From assembly GCF_018130505.1 (NCBI RefSeq), contig NZ_JAFCKH010000009.1, forward strand, positions 62,001 through 126,000: DNA of 64,000 nucleotides. The letters are read 5' to 3'. The stretch's first letter is position 1, and each line of letters begins with the position of its first letter. The notes below the pieces were generated by a model that saw nothing but the letters and a program-made list of their open reading frames with translations, was not told where the DNA came from and searched no databases. The DNA comes from Bradyrhizobium tropiciagri (GTDB lineage: Bacteria; Pseudomonadota; Alphaproteobacteria; Rhizobiales; Xanthobacteraceae). This document shows, piece after piece, positions 24,814 through 33,305 of the stretch. Both the position numbers and the translations under genes were made by a program.

Positions 24814-24941
24814 GACGCGTCAGCCGTTTCTCCGGTCCTTCCGTGACGAAATGCATGCAGTCGCAAAAGCGGCCCGACTGCAGGCATTTCTACGAGCATC
24901 CCGCTGTCGCCATTCCAGTCGTGAGGTCAACGCGCTTCAGG

Positions 24942-24958
24942 ATTCTCGTTTTGAGAAT
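24942..24958. promoter_or_regulatory. 17-base palindrome, copy 2, upstream of the OYE gene
   Basis: ATTCTCGTTTTGAGAAT has perfect six-base arms (ATTCTC/GAGAAT) around five bases. It lies 80 bases before the start at 25039 and resembles the palindrome at 15693-15709 at 14 of 17 positions. Probable operator for the gene run beginning with the OYE. Confidence 0.5.
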
Positions 24959-25038
24959 GTTTGCGGTTCAACGCGCAGCGCCCGGCTGCAATCTTCCTCT
25001 GCCAATTGATCTTCAATTACCCAGCGACGGTGCAGGCC

Positions 25039-26151
25039 ATGACGAGAGACGGTGCGGTTGATCTGTTTTCACCTTTGAAGCTGGGGCCGACCCAGCTTCC
25101 GAACCGGATCGTCATGGCCCCCATGACGCGCAATCGCGCCGAGGCCGGTGAGGTGCCCGGCGATCTGAGCGCAGCATATTACGCCCAACGCGCGACTGCG
25201 GGTCTCGTCATCACGGAAGGCACCCAGATTTCACAACAAGGCATCGGCTATCCGGGTACGCCAGGCCTCCACTCGAGCGAACAGGTGGCGGGTTGGAAGA
25301 AGGTCACCGAGCGCGTGCATGATGCCGGGGGGCGCATCTTCGCACAGCTTTGGCACGTCGGACGGATTTCGCATCCCTCCCTGCAACCTGGTGGCGGGCT
25401 GCCCGTAGCGCCCTCGGCGCTGAAACCGGCCGGAGAGATCTTCACATTGTCAGGAATGCGGCCGTTCGAGACGCCGCGGGCGTTGGAGACAGACGAAATC
25501 AAGACGATCGTCGATCAGTACCGCCAGGCTGCCCGACATGCGCACCAGGCGGGATTCGACGGAGTGGAGCTCCACGCGGCGAACGGCTACCTGATCGATC
25601 AATTCCTTCGGGACAAGACCAACCGGCGGACTGATCGCTACGGCGGCACGGCCCTGAACCGTTCTCGACTCCTGATCGAGGCGTGCGACGCCATCACGGA
25701 GGTGTGGGGCGCTGATCGCGTCGGTGTCAGGCTGTCTCCGACGAATCCCTTCAACGACATTTCCGACAGTCATCCGGCCGCTACGTTTGCCGTCGCGGTG
25801 ACGGAATTGGCCGCACGCGGGCTGGCGTATCTTCACGTGGTCCGCCCTCAGGCGGGGCACACGATCGAGAGCGGTACGCTACCCGACATGCGCTTCTTCC
25901 GCAGCTTGTGGAGTGGTGTTCTCATGGCCAACTGCGGATTTGATTTCGACAGCGCCAATGCTGCGCTTCGGGATCGAAGTGCTGATCTGGTGTCTTTCGG
26001 CGCGCTGTTCCTCGCCAACCCCGACCTTCCGGCAAGATTCCGCGCAAACGCCGCACTCAACGCGCCGGACGTTGCCACGTTCTATGAGGGCGGCGCGCGC
26101 GGTTATACTGACTATCCATCGTTGGCCTCGGCCTCGGAAGGCGGGCGCTGA
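25039..26151 (+). CDS. Old-Yellow-Enzyme family NADH:flavin oxidoreductase (alkene reductase)
   Basis: This 370-residue FMN-dependent TIM-barrel protein shows OYE/NemA signatures: FSPLKLGPTQLPNRIVMAPMTRNRA at the N-terminus, QLWHVGRISHPSLQP, the substrate-site pair HxxN in GVELHAANGYLIDQFL (near residue 180), and RTDRYGG. These enzymes reduce activated C=C bonds or nitro groups with NAD(P)H. The ATG at 25039 is preferred over 24961 because it matches the family start. It is followed after two bases by an amidohydrolase, so the genes are co-transcribed and probably act on one pathway. Confidence 0.92.
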   Translation: MTRDGAVDLFSPLKLGPTQLPNRIVMAPMTRNRAEAGEVPGDLSAAYYAQRATAGLVITEGTQISQQGIGYPGTPGLHSSEQVAGWKKVTERVHDAGGRIFAQLWHVGRISHPSLQPGGGLPVAPSALKPAGEIFTLSGMRPFETPRALETDEIKTIVDQYRQAARHAHQAGFDGVELHAANGYLIDQFLRDKTNRRTDRYGGTALNRSRLLIEACDAITEVWGADRVGVRLSPTNPFNDISDSHPAATFAVAVTELAARGLAYLHVVRPQAGHTIESGTLPDMRFFRSLWSGVLMANCGFDFDSANAALRDRSADLVSFGALFLANPDLPARFRANAALNAPDVATFYEGGARGYTDYPSLASASEGGR

Positions 26152-26153
26152 AG

Positions 26154-27542
26154 ATGGCTGGAGAAGCTCCGACGCTTCCTCGCGGCAACTATCTCATCAA
26201 GGGCGGATCGATCATCACAGTCGATCCAGAACTGGGAACGTTGCCGAAGGCGGACCTGCTGGTGAAGGGCGGTGCCATTGTCGCAGTCGGTGATGGGTTG
26301 TCGGCAGAATCGTGTGAGGTCATTGACGCGTCGGACATGATTGTCATGCCCGGCATGGTGGACACCCACTATCATATGTGGAGCACCGTCGGTCGCAATT
26401 TCCTTTGTGACGACGGCTTTGAATATTATCAGGCCAAATGGGCGACCGCCTCGCACTATAGTCCAGACGACTTCTACAACAGTGTATCGATGGGGTTGGC
26501 GGAGCTTGCCTATAACGGGGTGACGACGGTCAACAACTGGTCGCACAACAACAGGTCCCCGGCGCATGTCGATGCGGAGTTGGGTGCGCACCAGGCGTCT
26601 CTTATCCGTGCGCGATACTCGATCGGGCACGTCGACCAGCTGGCGACCGATGTCGCCAACGAGTTCGAAGATCTCGATCGAGTGCGGCGGGAATGGTTCG
26701 ACGGCCCGGCACGCTTCGACGGCCTGGTTCATCTCGGAGTGAATCTTCGCGGAATGCTTCAAAGCGATCCGGACGTATTTCACGCGGAAATGGACCAAAT
26801 TCTCAAGACGGGTCTCCCGATCTCGGTTCATGCCAGTCAAGGCAAGCCTAACACCGACGATGCCGAGGACTACGAGCGGCGCGGATATCTGGGGCCGAAT
26901 TTCCTGTTCTGCCATTATATTGCGGCGACGGACAGCGATCGATCAGTCCTCGCCAGGACCCGCACGCCGCTCAGCTTTGCGACGCACTCGGAGCTGCGGC
27001 TCGGGGACTATGGCGATCCGCGCGCGGCGCTTCTCAAGGCCATAGCAGCAGGTGTTCTCGTTACGCTCTCGTCGGATGCGTCGTCGCTCGCGCCTCCGAA
27101 TATGTTCGAGAACATGCGTTTGACATGGAACATGACGATTCCCTGGAAGGAAAGTGAGACAGAGCATTTCAAGCCGATCGGATTCTATGACGTCATCAGG
27201 ATGGCTACGATCAACGGAGCGATCGCGCTTGGGCTTGGCGACGTCATTGGCTCGATCACTCCCGGCAAGCGAGCCGACATCATTCTTGTCCGCGCGAACG
27301 ATTTGAACATCGCTCCGAGGGGCAATATCGAAACTGCAATCGTTCAATCGGCGATGCCGGCGAATGTCGATACGGTTCTCGTCGACGGTCGTATCATCAA
27401 GCGCCACGGAAAGCTGACCGCATTCGATACCTCCAGGATCGTGGCGCGGGCAGAGCACTCCGCCCTGCGCATACGCCAGGCCGCGGGGGGCATCTTGACG
27501 CCGCGGTTCGGTCGCCTCGGCAATCCGATTTGCTGCTGCTGA
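26154..27542 (+). CDS. Amidohydrolase, ATZ/TRZ-like deaminase or hydrolase
   Basis: This 462-residue metal-dependent hydrolase has the metal motif MPGMVDTHYHMWS (near residue 65), VHASQGKP near residue 226, FLFCHYIAATDSD near residue 250, the metal Asp in TLSSDASSL near residue 305, and the C-terminal GSITPGKRADIILV. This is the pattern of the ATZ/TRZ, guanine deaminase and cytosine deaminase branch. The first metal pair is HYH rather than HTH or HxH with Thr, as in related chlorohydrolases. There is no signal peptide. It lies between the OYE and the LLM monooxygenase with gaps of 2 and 16 bases, all on one transcript. Confidence 0.9.
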   Translation: MAGEAPTLPRGNYLIKGGSIITVDPELGTLPKADLLVKGGAIVAVGDGLSAESCEVIDASDMIVMPGMVDTHYHMWSTVGRNFLCDDGFEYYQAKWATASHYSPDDFYNSVSMGLAELAYNGVTTVNNWSHNNRSPAHVDAELGAHQASLIRARYSIGHVDQLATDVANEFEDLDRVRREWFDGPARFDGLVHLGVNLRGMLQSDPDVFHAEMDQILKTGLPISVHASQGKPNTDDAEDYERRGYLGPNFLFCHYIAATDSDRSVLARTRTPLSFATHSELRLGDYGDPRAALLKAIAAGVLVTLSSDASSLAPPNMFENMRLTWNMTIPWKESETEHFKPIGFYDVIRMATINGAIALGLGDVIGSITPGKRADIILVRANDLNIAPRGNIETAIVQSAMPANVDTVLVDGRIIKRHGKLTAFDTSRIVARAEHSALRIRQAAGGILTPRFGRLGNPICCC

Positions 27543-27558
27543 GAGCTGCTGAAGCAAA

Positions 27559-28587
27559 ATGAGCGAGCTGGAACTTGGATTGGACACTTTCGGGGACGTC
27601 TCCGCGGATACGGCGGGCGAACACCTCTCGCAGGCCAGCGTTCTTCGGAACGTCGTGGAGGAGGCCATTCGCGCGGACTCCCTGGGAGTCGACTTTTTCG
27701 GCGTGGGCGAACACCATCGCGATGACTTCGCGATATCGTGTCCGGAAGTCGTGCTCGGAGCGATCGCGGCGAGGACGAACAGGATCCGCCTGGGGTCTGC
27801 GGTGACTGTCCTGAGTTCGGACGACCCTATACGGGTATTCCAGCGGTTCTCTACAGTCGACGCCGTGTCCAATGGACGGGCTGAGGTTATTTTGGGACGC
27901 GGGGCCTTTGTCGAGTCGTTCCCGCTGTTCGGATATGACTTGTCGAACCATGACAGTCTGTTCGAAGACAAGCTGAGCCTGTTTTCCAGGCTGGCGACGG
28001 ACCGGCCGGTTCATTGGGAAGGTGACTTTCGGCCGCCGTTGAAGGGCATGCAGGTATTCCCGCAGCCGGCATCGGGCATGCTGAAGACCTGGATCGGCGT
28101 GGGAGGCAGCCCAGCCTCGGTCGTGCGTGCCGCGCGATACGGCATGTCGCTGATGCTCGCCATCATCGGGGGAGACCCGGGACGATTTCGGCCATTCGTC
28201 GATCTCTATGAACGAGCCTGCAGCGAAGCCGGCAGATCGCCGCAGTCGATCGGTGTTCACTCTCCCGGATATGTCGCGGCGACCGACCAGCAGGCCCGCG
28301 ATGAATTGTGGCCGCACTACAAGAAATTGCGCGACAGGATCGACGGCGCGAGAGGTCGCCCGCCGTTGCAGCGAAGCGAGTTCGACTTTGAAGCCGATCA
28401 TGGCTCGCTCTACGTGGGCTCTCCTGAAACGGTTGCCGCCAAGATCGCCAAAACCGTTCGGTCCCTGCACATCTCCCGCTTCCAGATGAGATACAGCGCA
28501 GGAACTCTCTCTCACGAGCATCTGATGCAGAGTATCGAGCTCTTCGGCTCGAAGGTCATTCCCATTGTACGACGGATCATTGCTTAG
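27559..28587 (+). CDS. LLM class (luciferase-like) flavin-dependent oxidoreductase
   Basis: This 342-residue protein has the bacterial luciferase-like TIM-barrel pattern: ELGLDTFGDV, the segment LGVDFFGVGEHHRDDFAISCPEV (near residue 45) and GSAVTVLSSDDPIRVFQRFSTVD. Members are two-component FMNH2- or F420-linked monooxygenases and reductases. The EHH segment is typical of the FMNH2 monooxygenase group. No flavin reductase gene is adjacent, so reduced flavin must come from elsewhere or the OYE. It is probably co-transcribed with the amidohydrolase and the following binding protein. Confidence 0.9.
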   Translation: MSELELGLDTFGDVSADTAGEHLSQASVLRNVVEEAIRADSLGVDFFGVGEHHRDDFAISCPEVVLGAIAARTNRIRLGSAVTVLSSDDPIRVFQRFSTVDAVSNGRAEVILGRGAFVESFPLFGYDLSNHDSLFEDKLSLFSRLATDRPVHWEGDFRPPLKGMQVFPQPASGMLKTWIGVGGSPASVVRAARYGMSLMLAIIGGDPGRFRPFVDLYERACSEAGRSPQSIGVHSPGYVAATDQQARDELWPHYKKLRDRIDGARGRPPLQRSEFDFEADHGSLYVGSPETVAAKIAKTVRSLHISRFQMRYSAGTLSHEHLMQSIELFGSKVIPIVRRIIA

Positions 28588-28683
28588 AGAGGTGGGGTTC
28601 TCGGATCACCTGGTCGAGCGGGGATACCGCGACCTGGCGACGAATCCCATCCATTTCAACCGGTGTCGACCGCAGGAGGCCAA

Positions 28684-29877
28684 ATGTTTCGTTTGTCACG
28701 TCGGATCGTACTTGCACTGGGAGTCTTCGCCGCATCCTCATGCGCGCACGCCGCTGACGATGAACTCGTCCTGGGCCAGACGATGCCGTACAGCGGACCG
28801 GCCTCCGCCTTGAGCGCCGTCGGAAAGGTTCAAACGCGTTACTTTCAGATGCTCAACGATCAGGGCGGCATCAACGGCCGGAAGGTCAGGCTGATCTCGC
28901 TGGACGATTCCTACAGTCCGCCCAAAGCGGTTGAGCAGACGCGCAAGCTGGTCGAGAGCGAAGGCGCGGTGGCGATATTCGGAAGCATGGGCACGGCGCA
29001 AAACTCCGCCGTGCAGAAATATCTCAATTCGAAGAAGATTCCGCAGCTCTTCGTCTTCGCGGCCAGCGCCCGTTTTGCCGACCCCAAGGCAGCTCCCTAC
29101 AGCCTGGCGGGCATGATGCTGTTTGCGACCGAAGCTGCGCTCTACGCGAATGTCGTCGCCGACACATTGCCCGACGCGAAAATCGCCGTTCTGTACCAGA
29201 ATGACGATTATGGGCGGGAGTACCTGAAAGGATTCAAGGATCAGCTTGCAAAGCGCAATGCCAGCGCGGAGATCGTAGCGGCAGCTCCTTACGAGGTCAC
29301 GGCACCGTCGGTCGAGTCGCAGATTGTGGCGCTCGCCTCGAGTGGTGCTAATGTCTTCCTCAACGCATCCACGGGCAAGTTCACCTCGCAGGCCATTCGC
29401 AAGGCAGGGGAGTTGGGATGGCGCGCCCAGCAATTTCTTCCGATTGGAAGCAATTTCGTGGCGACGATCCTGAAGCCCGCCGGTCTCGATTATGCAAAGG
29501 GTGCGATCTCAGCCGTCCAGATGAAGACTGTCGGCGATCCCGAATGGATCAATGATCCAGGCTACGTCGAATGGCTGACATTCATGAAGAAATATTATCC
29601 GGAAGGAGACACGACGGAGCAGCTGAACTTCGTCGGGTGGAACATGGCTGTGTTGATGAACAAGGTCATCGCAGCGTGCGGATCCGATCTGTCAGCCGAG
29701 AATATTCTGAAGCAGGCTATCTCCCTGAAGAACGTTGAACTGCCAGGTCTGCTGCCGGGATTTAGCATAACTACGAGTGCCGACGACTACCGCCTTTACA
29801 GGAAGGCGCGCGTCGAACGGTTCGACGGAGAGCGCTGGGTGCCGGTGCCTGGCATTCCGATCGTTGAAGTGCCGTAG
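28684..29877 (+). CDS. ABC transporter substrate-binding protein, branched-chain amino acid type (orphan)
   Basis: This 397-residue protein has an N-terminal signal peptide (FRLSRRIVLALGVFAASSCAHA, ending before ADDELVLG) and the periplasmic-binding fold of the LivJ/LivK family, with GQTMPYSGPASALSAVGKVQTRY near the start and ASSGANVFLNASTGKF near residue 230. No permease or ATPase gene adjoins it, so it must work with a transporter encoded elsewhere, perhaps LivHMGF at 11.7 kb, or act as a sensor partner. The ATG at 28684 has AGGAGG four bases upstream. It follows the LLM gene and precedes a ferredoxin. Confidence 0.93.
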   Translation: MFRLSRRIVLALGVFAASSCAHAADDELVLGQTMPYSGPASALSAVGKVQTRYFQMLNDQGGINGRKVRLISLDDSYSPPKAVEQTRKLVESEGAVAIFGSMGTAQNSAVQKYLNSKKIPQLFVFAASARFADPKAAPYSLAGMMLFATEAALYANVVADTLPDAKIAVLYQNDDYGREYLKGFKDQLAKRNASAEIVAAAPYEVTAPSVESQIVALASSGANVFLNASTGKFTSQAIRKAGELGWRAQQFLPIGSNFVATILKPAGLDYAKGAISAVQMKTVGDPEWINDPGYVEWLTFMKKYYPEGDTTEQLNFVGWNMAVLMNKVIAACGSDLSAENILKQAISLKNVELPGLLPGFSITTSADDYRLYRKARVERFDGERWVPVPGIPIVEVP

Positions 29878-29967
29878 CAAACAAGATCGGTGCCGGGCCT
29901 CCCGCGTTGGAGACTCGTGCCATCACCGGCGGATCCGCATGGGCCGCTATCCTTCCGTTCCGACAGC

Positions 29968-30297
29968 ATGGGCATCATGGTCAAGATCAGCTTCAGCATT
30001 TCCAAGGGCGACACCCGTACCGTTGACGTCGAGGAGGGCGCAACCGCGATGGAAGCGGCCGTCCGCAACGCTGTTCCCGGAATTGACGCCGAATGCGGTG
30101 GCGCCTGCGCATGCGGGACCTGCCACGTTCACGTGGAGGAGGCGTGGCGGACGAAGGTCGGCGGTCGCACGCCGATGGAGGAAGAGATGCTGGCTTTTGG
30201 CTACGACGTGCGCCCGAATTCACGCCTTGCGTGCCAGATCAGGATGACCGGCGAACTCGATGGCCTCGCCGTTTCAATCCCTGAGCGGGAGGTGTAG
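29968..30297 (+). CDS. [2Fe-2S] ferredoxin, adrenodoxin type (second copy)
   Basis: This 109-residue ferredoxin has cluster ligands Cys43, Cys49 and Cys52 (ECGGACACGTCHVHV) and Cys89 (RLACQI). It resembles the ferredoxin at 3727 in length and motif spacing, but is closer to the textbook C-x5-C-x2-C pattern of P450 redox partners. The start may be ATG 29968 or 29977 (MVKISFS); neither has a clear ribosome-binding site. Its place at the end of the P450-OYE-amidohydrolase-LLM run makes it a strong candidate partner for the CYP153-like enzyme. No reductase gene is adjacent. Confidence 0.92.
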   Translation: MGIMVKISFSISKGDTRTVDVEEGATAMEAAVRNAVPGIDAECGGACACGTCHVHVEEAWRTKVGGRTPMEEEMLAFGYDVRPNSRLACQIRMTGELDGLAVSIPEREV

Positions 30298-30344
30298 TGG
30301 CGGCGAACTCGAACGGCCGGCCTCCATTACCGTCCGGAGCAACC

Positions 30345-30632
30345 ATGCTGTTCGTCATCCATGCCCTCGACCGCATCGGCGCGCTGCCGGTCCGGCTGGC
30401 CAACTACGACGCCCACAAGGCTTTTCTGAGCGACACCTCCCGCTTCGGCGTCAAGATCCTGATGTCGGGTCCGCTGATGTCCGATGACGGCGAGAAGATG
30501 ATTGGCAGCCTCTTCGTGATCGAGGCGATCGGCCGCACCGAAGTCGAGGTTTTCAACCGCGCCGATCCCTTCGCCATCGCCGGAATCTGGGAGCAGGTGA
30601 CGATCACCAGATTCATACGTCGGCAGGGCTAG
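30345..30632 (+). CDS. YciI-like protein
   Basis: This 95-residue protein has the YciI-type dimeric alpha-beta fold: MLFVIHALDR, RLANYDAHKAFL, ILMSGPLMSDDGEKMIGSLFVIEA and ADPFAIAGIWEQVTITRF. A His and Asp pair typical of the family is visible (HALDR; SDDGE). Homologues are thought to act as small catalytic or binding proteins in chloromuconate or related degradation. The ATG at 30345 has GGAG eight bases upstream; the frame is open back to a GTG at 30297 that overlaps the ferredoxin stop. It is convergent with the binding-protein gene beyond, with a hairpin between. Confidence 0.85.
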   Translation: MLFVIHALDRIGALPVRLANYDAHKAFLSDTSRFGVKILMSGPLMSDDGEKMIGSLFVIEAIGRTEVEVFNRADPFAIAGIWEQVTITRFIRRQG

Positions 30633-30709
30633 ACAGCAGCCGACGAGTTTCGAGGTCGCGTCCTGATCCGTGGCGTCGCGCCGAAGTTGATCGCGGCGTG
30701 TGACGAATG

Positions 30710-30734
30710 GGCCCGTCGTGAAGGACGACGGGCC
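30710..30734. terminator. Probable bidirectional terminator hairpin
   Basis: GGCCCGTCGT (30710-30719) pairs with ACGACGGGCC (30725-30734) around a five-base GAAGG loop, giving a perfect ten-base-pair GC-rich stem. It sits between two convergent genes (YciI-like and the solute-binding protein). No long T-run is present. Confidence 0.6.
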
Positions 30735-30819
30735 ACGATCGCAAACCGTGTCATGAGCGCCCGCCGCACGGCGCATCATTTCTACGAACGCGAATCGGCT
30801 CATCGAGGAGGGGCGTGGC

Positions 30820-32043
30820 TTACGGTCGCGAATGGTTGGTGAGCAAGGGACATTCGCCTTCTGACGCCGGGCGGAAGGCCTCGTCTCCCGGGATGGTTGC
30901 GACCACCTTGAGCAGGTCCCATTCGCCGGTCGATTGCTCGGGGGTTTTGGTCTCCAGCAGATACATGTCGCGGATGACGCGGCCGTCCTCGCGAATCCTG
31001 CCGTTCTTGGTCATGAAATCGTTGATCGGTGTCGCCCTCATGCGCGCCATGACGGCCTTCGCTTCATCCGTCCCCGCCGCCTGAACCGCCTTGAGATAAT
31101 GCATTGCCGCGCTGTACGTGCCGGCCTGGACCTCAGTCGGCGGCGCGCCGTGCTCTGCCCAGAACCGTTTCGAGAAGGCGCGGGTCTCGTCGTTCTGGTC
31201 CCAATAGAACGCCTCGACGAATTGAAGGCCACGCGTCGCAGCGAGGCCCAAGGCATGGATCTCGGTATCCTGCATCAGCAGGCCGACCACTCTCTGTCCC
31301 CGGTCGGTGATGCCGAATTCCGCGGCCTGCTTGATCGTATTGATGGTGTCGGCGCCGGCATTTGCCACGCCGATCACCTGGGCTCCCGAGGCCTGGGCTT
31401 GCAGGATGAAGGAGCTGAAATCGGCAGTTCCGGTCGGATGCCTGACGGACCCGAGCACTGTACCGCCGAGCGACTTGACGAACTGGGTTGCGCTCGCCTC
31501 GAGGGAATGCCCGAAGGCGTAGTCCGCCGTGACGAAGTACCAGCTTTTGCCGCCCTGATTCACGACCGCCTTTGCGGCGCCCTTGCCCAGCGAGTACGTG
31601 TCGTAAACCCAGTGTACGCCGTTTGGCGAGCAGGATTTCCCCGTCAGTTCGGAGGTCGCCGCGACCGTCGCGACGGTGATCCGGTCCTTTTCCGCGGCGA
31701 GCTTCTGGACAGCCAGCGCGACCGCGGAGTTTCCCAGCCCGAAGATCGCATCGACCTGTTCGACGTCGAACCATTTTCGCGCGATGCCGACCCCGACATC
31801 CGCCTTGTTCTGGAGGTCTCCGCTGATCAGCTCGATCGGTTTGCCCAGCACGGTGCCGCCGAAATCCTTGATCGCCATCTTGACGGCAAGGACGTCGCCG
31901 GGTCCGGAGTTCTCGGCATAGGGGCCGGACATATCGTCGAGCACGCCGAGCTTGACGGTGTCGTCAGAGACCTGCGCAACACACGGTGCAGCAGAAAGCG
32001 CAGCCAACAGGCTGGCCGTTATTGAGAAAGCCTTGTATCGCAT
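30820..32043 (-). CDS. ABC transporter substrate-binding protein, branched-chain amino acid type (orphan, acyl-CoA operon)
   Basis: This 407-residue protein has a signal peptide (RYKAFSITASLLAALSAAPCVA before QVSDDTVKLG) and the LivJ/LivK fold, with GVLDDMSGPYAENSGPGDV near residue 35 and WYFVTADYAFGHSLEA near residue 165. It is the last gene of a minus-strand operon with a GntR regulator, acyl-CoA dehydrogenase and CoA-transferase, which suggests the ligand is an organic acid later activated as its CoA ester. No permease or ATPase gene is nearby. The first codon overlaps the end of the CoA-transferase frame by 25 bases, indicating coupling. Confidence 0.93.
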   Translation of the reverse strand: MRYKAFSITASLLAALSAAPCVAQVSDDTVKLGVLDDMSGPYAENSGPGDVLAVKMAIKDFGGTVLGKPIELISGDLQNKADVGVGIARKWFDVEQVDAIFGLGNSAVALAVQKLAAEKDRITVATVAATSELTGKSCSPNGVHWVYDTYSLGKGAAKAVVNQGGKSWYFVTADYAFGHSLEASATQFVKSLGGTVLGSVRHPTGTADFSSFILQAQASGAQVIGVANAGADTINTIKQAAEFGITDRGQRVVGLLMQDTEIHALGLAATRGLQFVEAFYWDQNDETRAFSKRFWAEHGAPPTEVQAGTYSAAMHYLKAVQAAGTDEAKAVMARMRATPINDFMTKNGRIREDGRVIRDMYLLETKTPEQSTGEWDLLKVVATIPGDEAFRPASEGECPLLTNHSRP

Positions 32044-33269
32044 TGATTGTCTCCATCCCCTGTTGTTGTTCTTGATTGTCTGACCACGCCTTGCTTCAGC
32101 AGGCGGTTGACGTGTTCCTCGTCGATGCCCGCTTCGTGCAGGATCTCGATGCTGTGTTCGCCCAGCGAAGGAGCGTGCCGGCTGATCTCGGGGTGGGCGC
32201 TCGACCACTCGGTGGGAACGGAGATTTCCACGATTTCGCCTTCGGTCGGATGCCGCGAGGTCCGCAGGTAGCCGATCGCGGCCAGATGTTCGTCGGCGAG
32301 GATGTCGCCCAGCGAATTCATTCGGGCGGCCGGGATATCGGCCGCCGTGAGAGAGTTCAGCCACTCGTCGGTCGTACGCGTTGCAAGCACCCCGGCAAGG
32401 TAACCGTAGACCTCGTCGATGTGCTTCAGCCGAGCGCCCTGCGACGAAAACCGCGCGTCCGCCTCGAACATCGCGGGCTGGCCGATCACCTCGAAGAAGC
32501 TGCGCCAATGCTTGTCATTGTAGACGAGGGTGCAGATGTAGCCGTCCAGCGTTCGATGCGGACGGCGATTATGCGCAAGGCTGCGTTGATAGCCGACGTC
32601 TCCCAGCGGCGGCTCGAAGGCGCGGCCGGCAAGATGTTCTCCCAGCACGATCGAGAGAAGGCCTTCATACATCGGCACATCGACACGCTGCCCTTCGCGC
32701 GTCCTGTTCCGGTGCTGCAGCGCCGCGGTGGCGGCAAGCGCGACCTGCAGCCCGACCACTCGATCCGCGAGGATGGTCGGCGCATAGCGCGGCTCGCTCG
32801 CTCCGGCCTGCAATGACAGCCAAGGAATGCCGGACATCCCCTGGATCAGATCGTCATAGGCGGGGCGGGCAGCGTAGGGCCCTCGCTGGCTGAAGCCGAA
32901 CGCTCCAACGTAGATGATCTTCGGGTTGACCTCTCGTAGATCGTCGTAGGAGAGGCCGAGCCTCGTCATCGCGTTCGGCCGGATATTGTAAACGATGATG
33001 TCGGCCGTCTCCGCGAGCTTGAGCAGCACGGACCGTCCGGACGAGCTTTTCAGGTCGATCGAGATCGATCTCTTGTTGCGGTTCGTCGATAGATAGAGGT
33101 GGCCCATCCCGGGATGGCGCATGGGGCCGGAGAGCCGCATCACGTCGCCATCCGGCGCCTCGACCTTGATGACGTCGGCACCGTAGTCGCCCAGCAATTG
33201 GCAGGCGTAGGGGCCCATTATCACCGTCGTGAGATCGAGCACCCGAATGCCCGTCAGAGGTCCGCTCAT
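32019..33269 (-). CDS. Class III (CaiB/BaiF) CoA-transferase
   Basis: This 416-residue protein has the family III CoA-transferase pattern: SGPLTGIRVLDLTTVIMGPYACQLLGDYGADVIKVE at the N-terminus, LYLSTNRNKRSISIDLK near residue 60, and the active-site Asp within RPAYDDLIQGMSG near residue 133, as in formyl-CoA or succinyl-CoA:acid CoA-transferases. It transfers CoA between carboxylic acids without ATP. Its place between an acyl-CoA dehydrogenase and a binding protein suggests activation of an imported acid. The gap to the upstream gene is 36 bases. Confidence 0.93.
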   Translation of the reverse strand: MSGPLTGIRVLDLTTVIMGPYACQLLGDYGADVIKVEAPDGDVMRLSGPMRHPGMGHLYLSTNRNKRSISIDLKSSSGRSVLLKLAETADIIVYNIRPNAMTRLGLSYDDLREVNPKIIYVGAFGFSQRGPYAARPAYDDLIQGMSGIPWLSLQAGASEPRYAPTILADRVVGLQVALAATAALQHRNRTREGQRVDVPMYEGLLSIVLGEHLAGRAFEPPLGDVGYQRSLAHNRRPHRTLDGYICTLVYNDKHWRSFFEVIGQPAMFEADARFSSQGARLKHIDEVYGYLAGVLATRTTDEWLNSLTAADIPAARMNSLGDILADEHLAAIGYLRTSRHPTEGEIVEISVPTEWSSAHPEISRHAPSLGEHSIEILHEAGIDEEHVNRLLKQGVVRQSRTTTGDGDNQCDTRLSQ

Positions 33270-33305
33270 GACCGCTTTCCGTCCGCCATTGAAGTCGAAT
33301 TCGTC

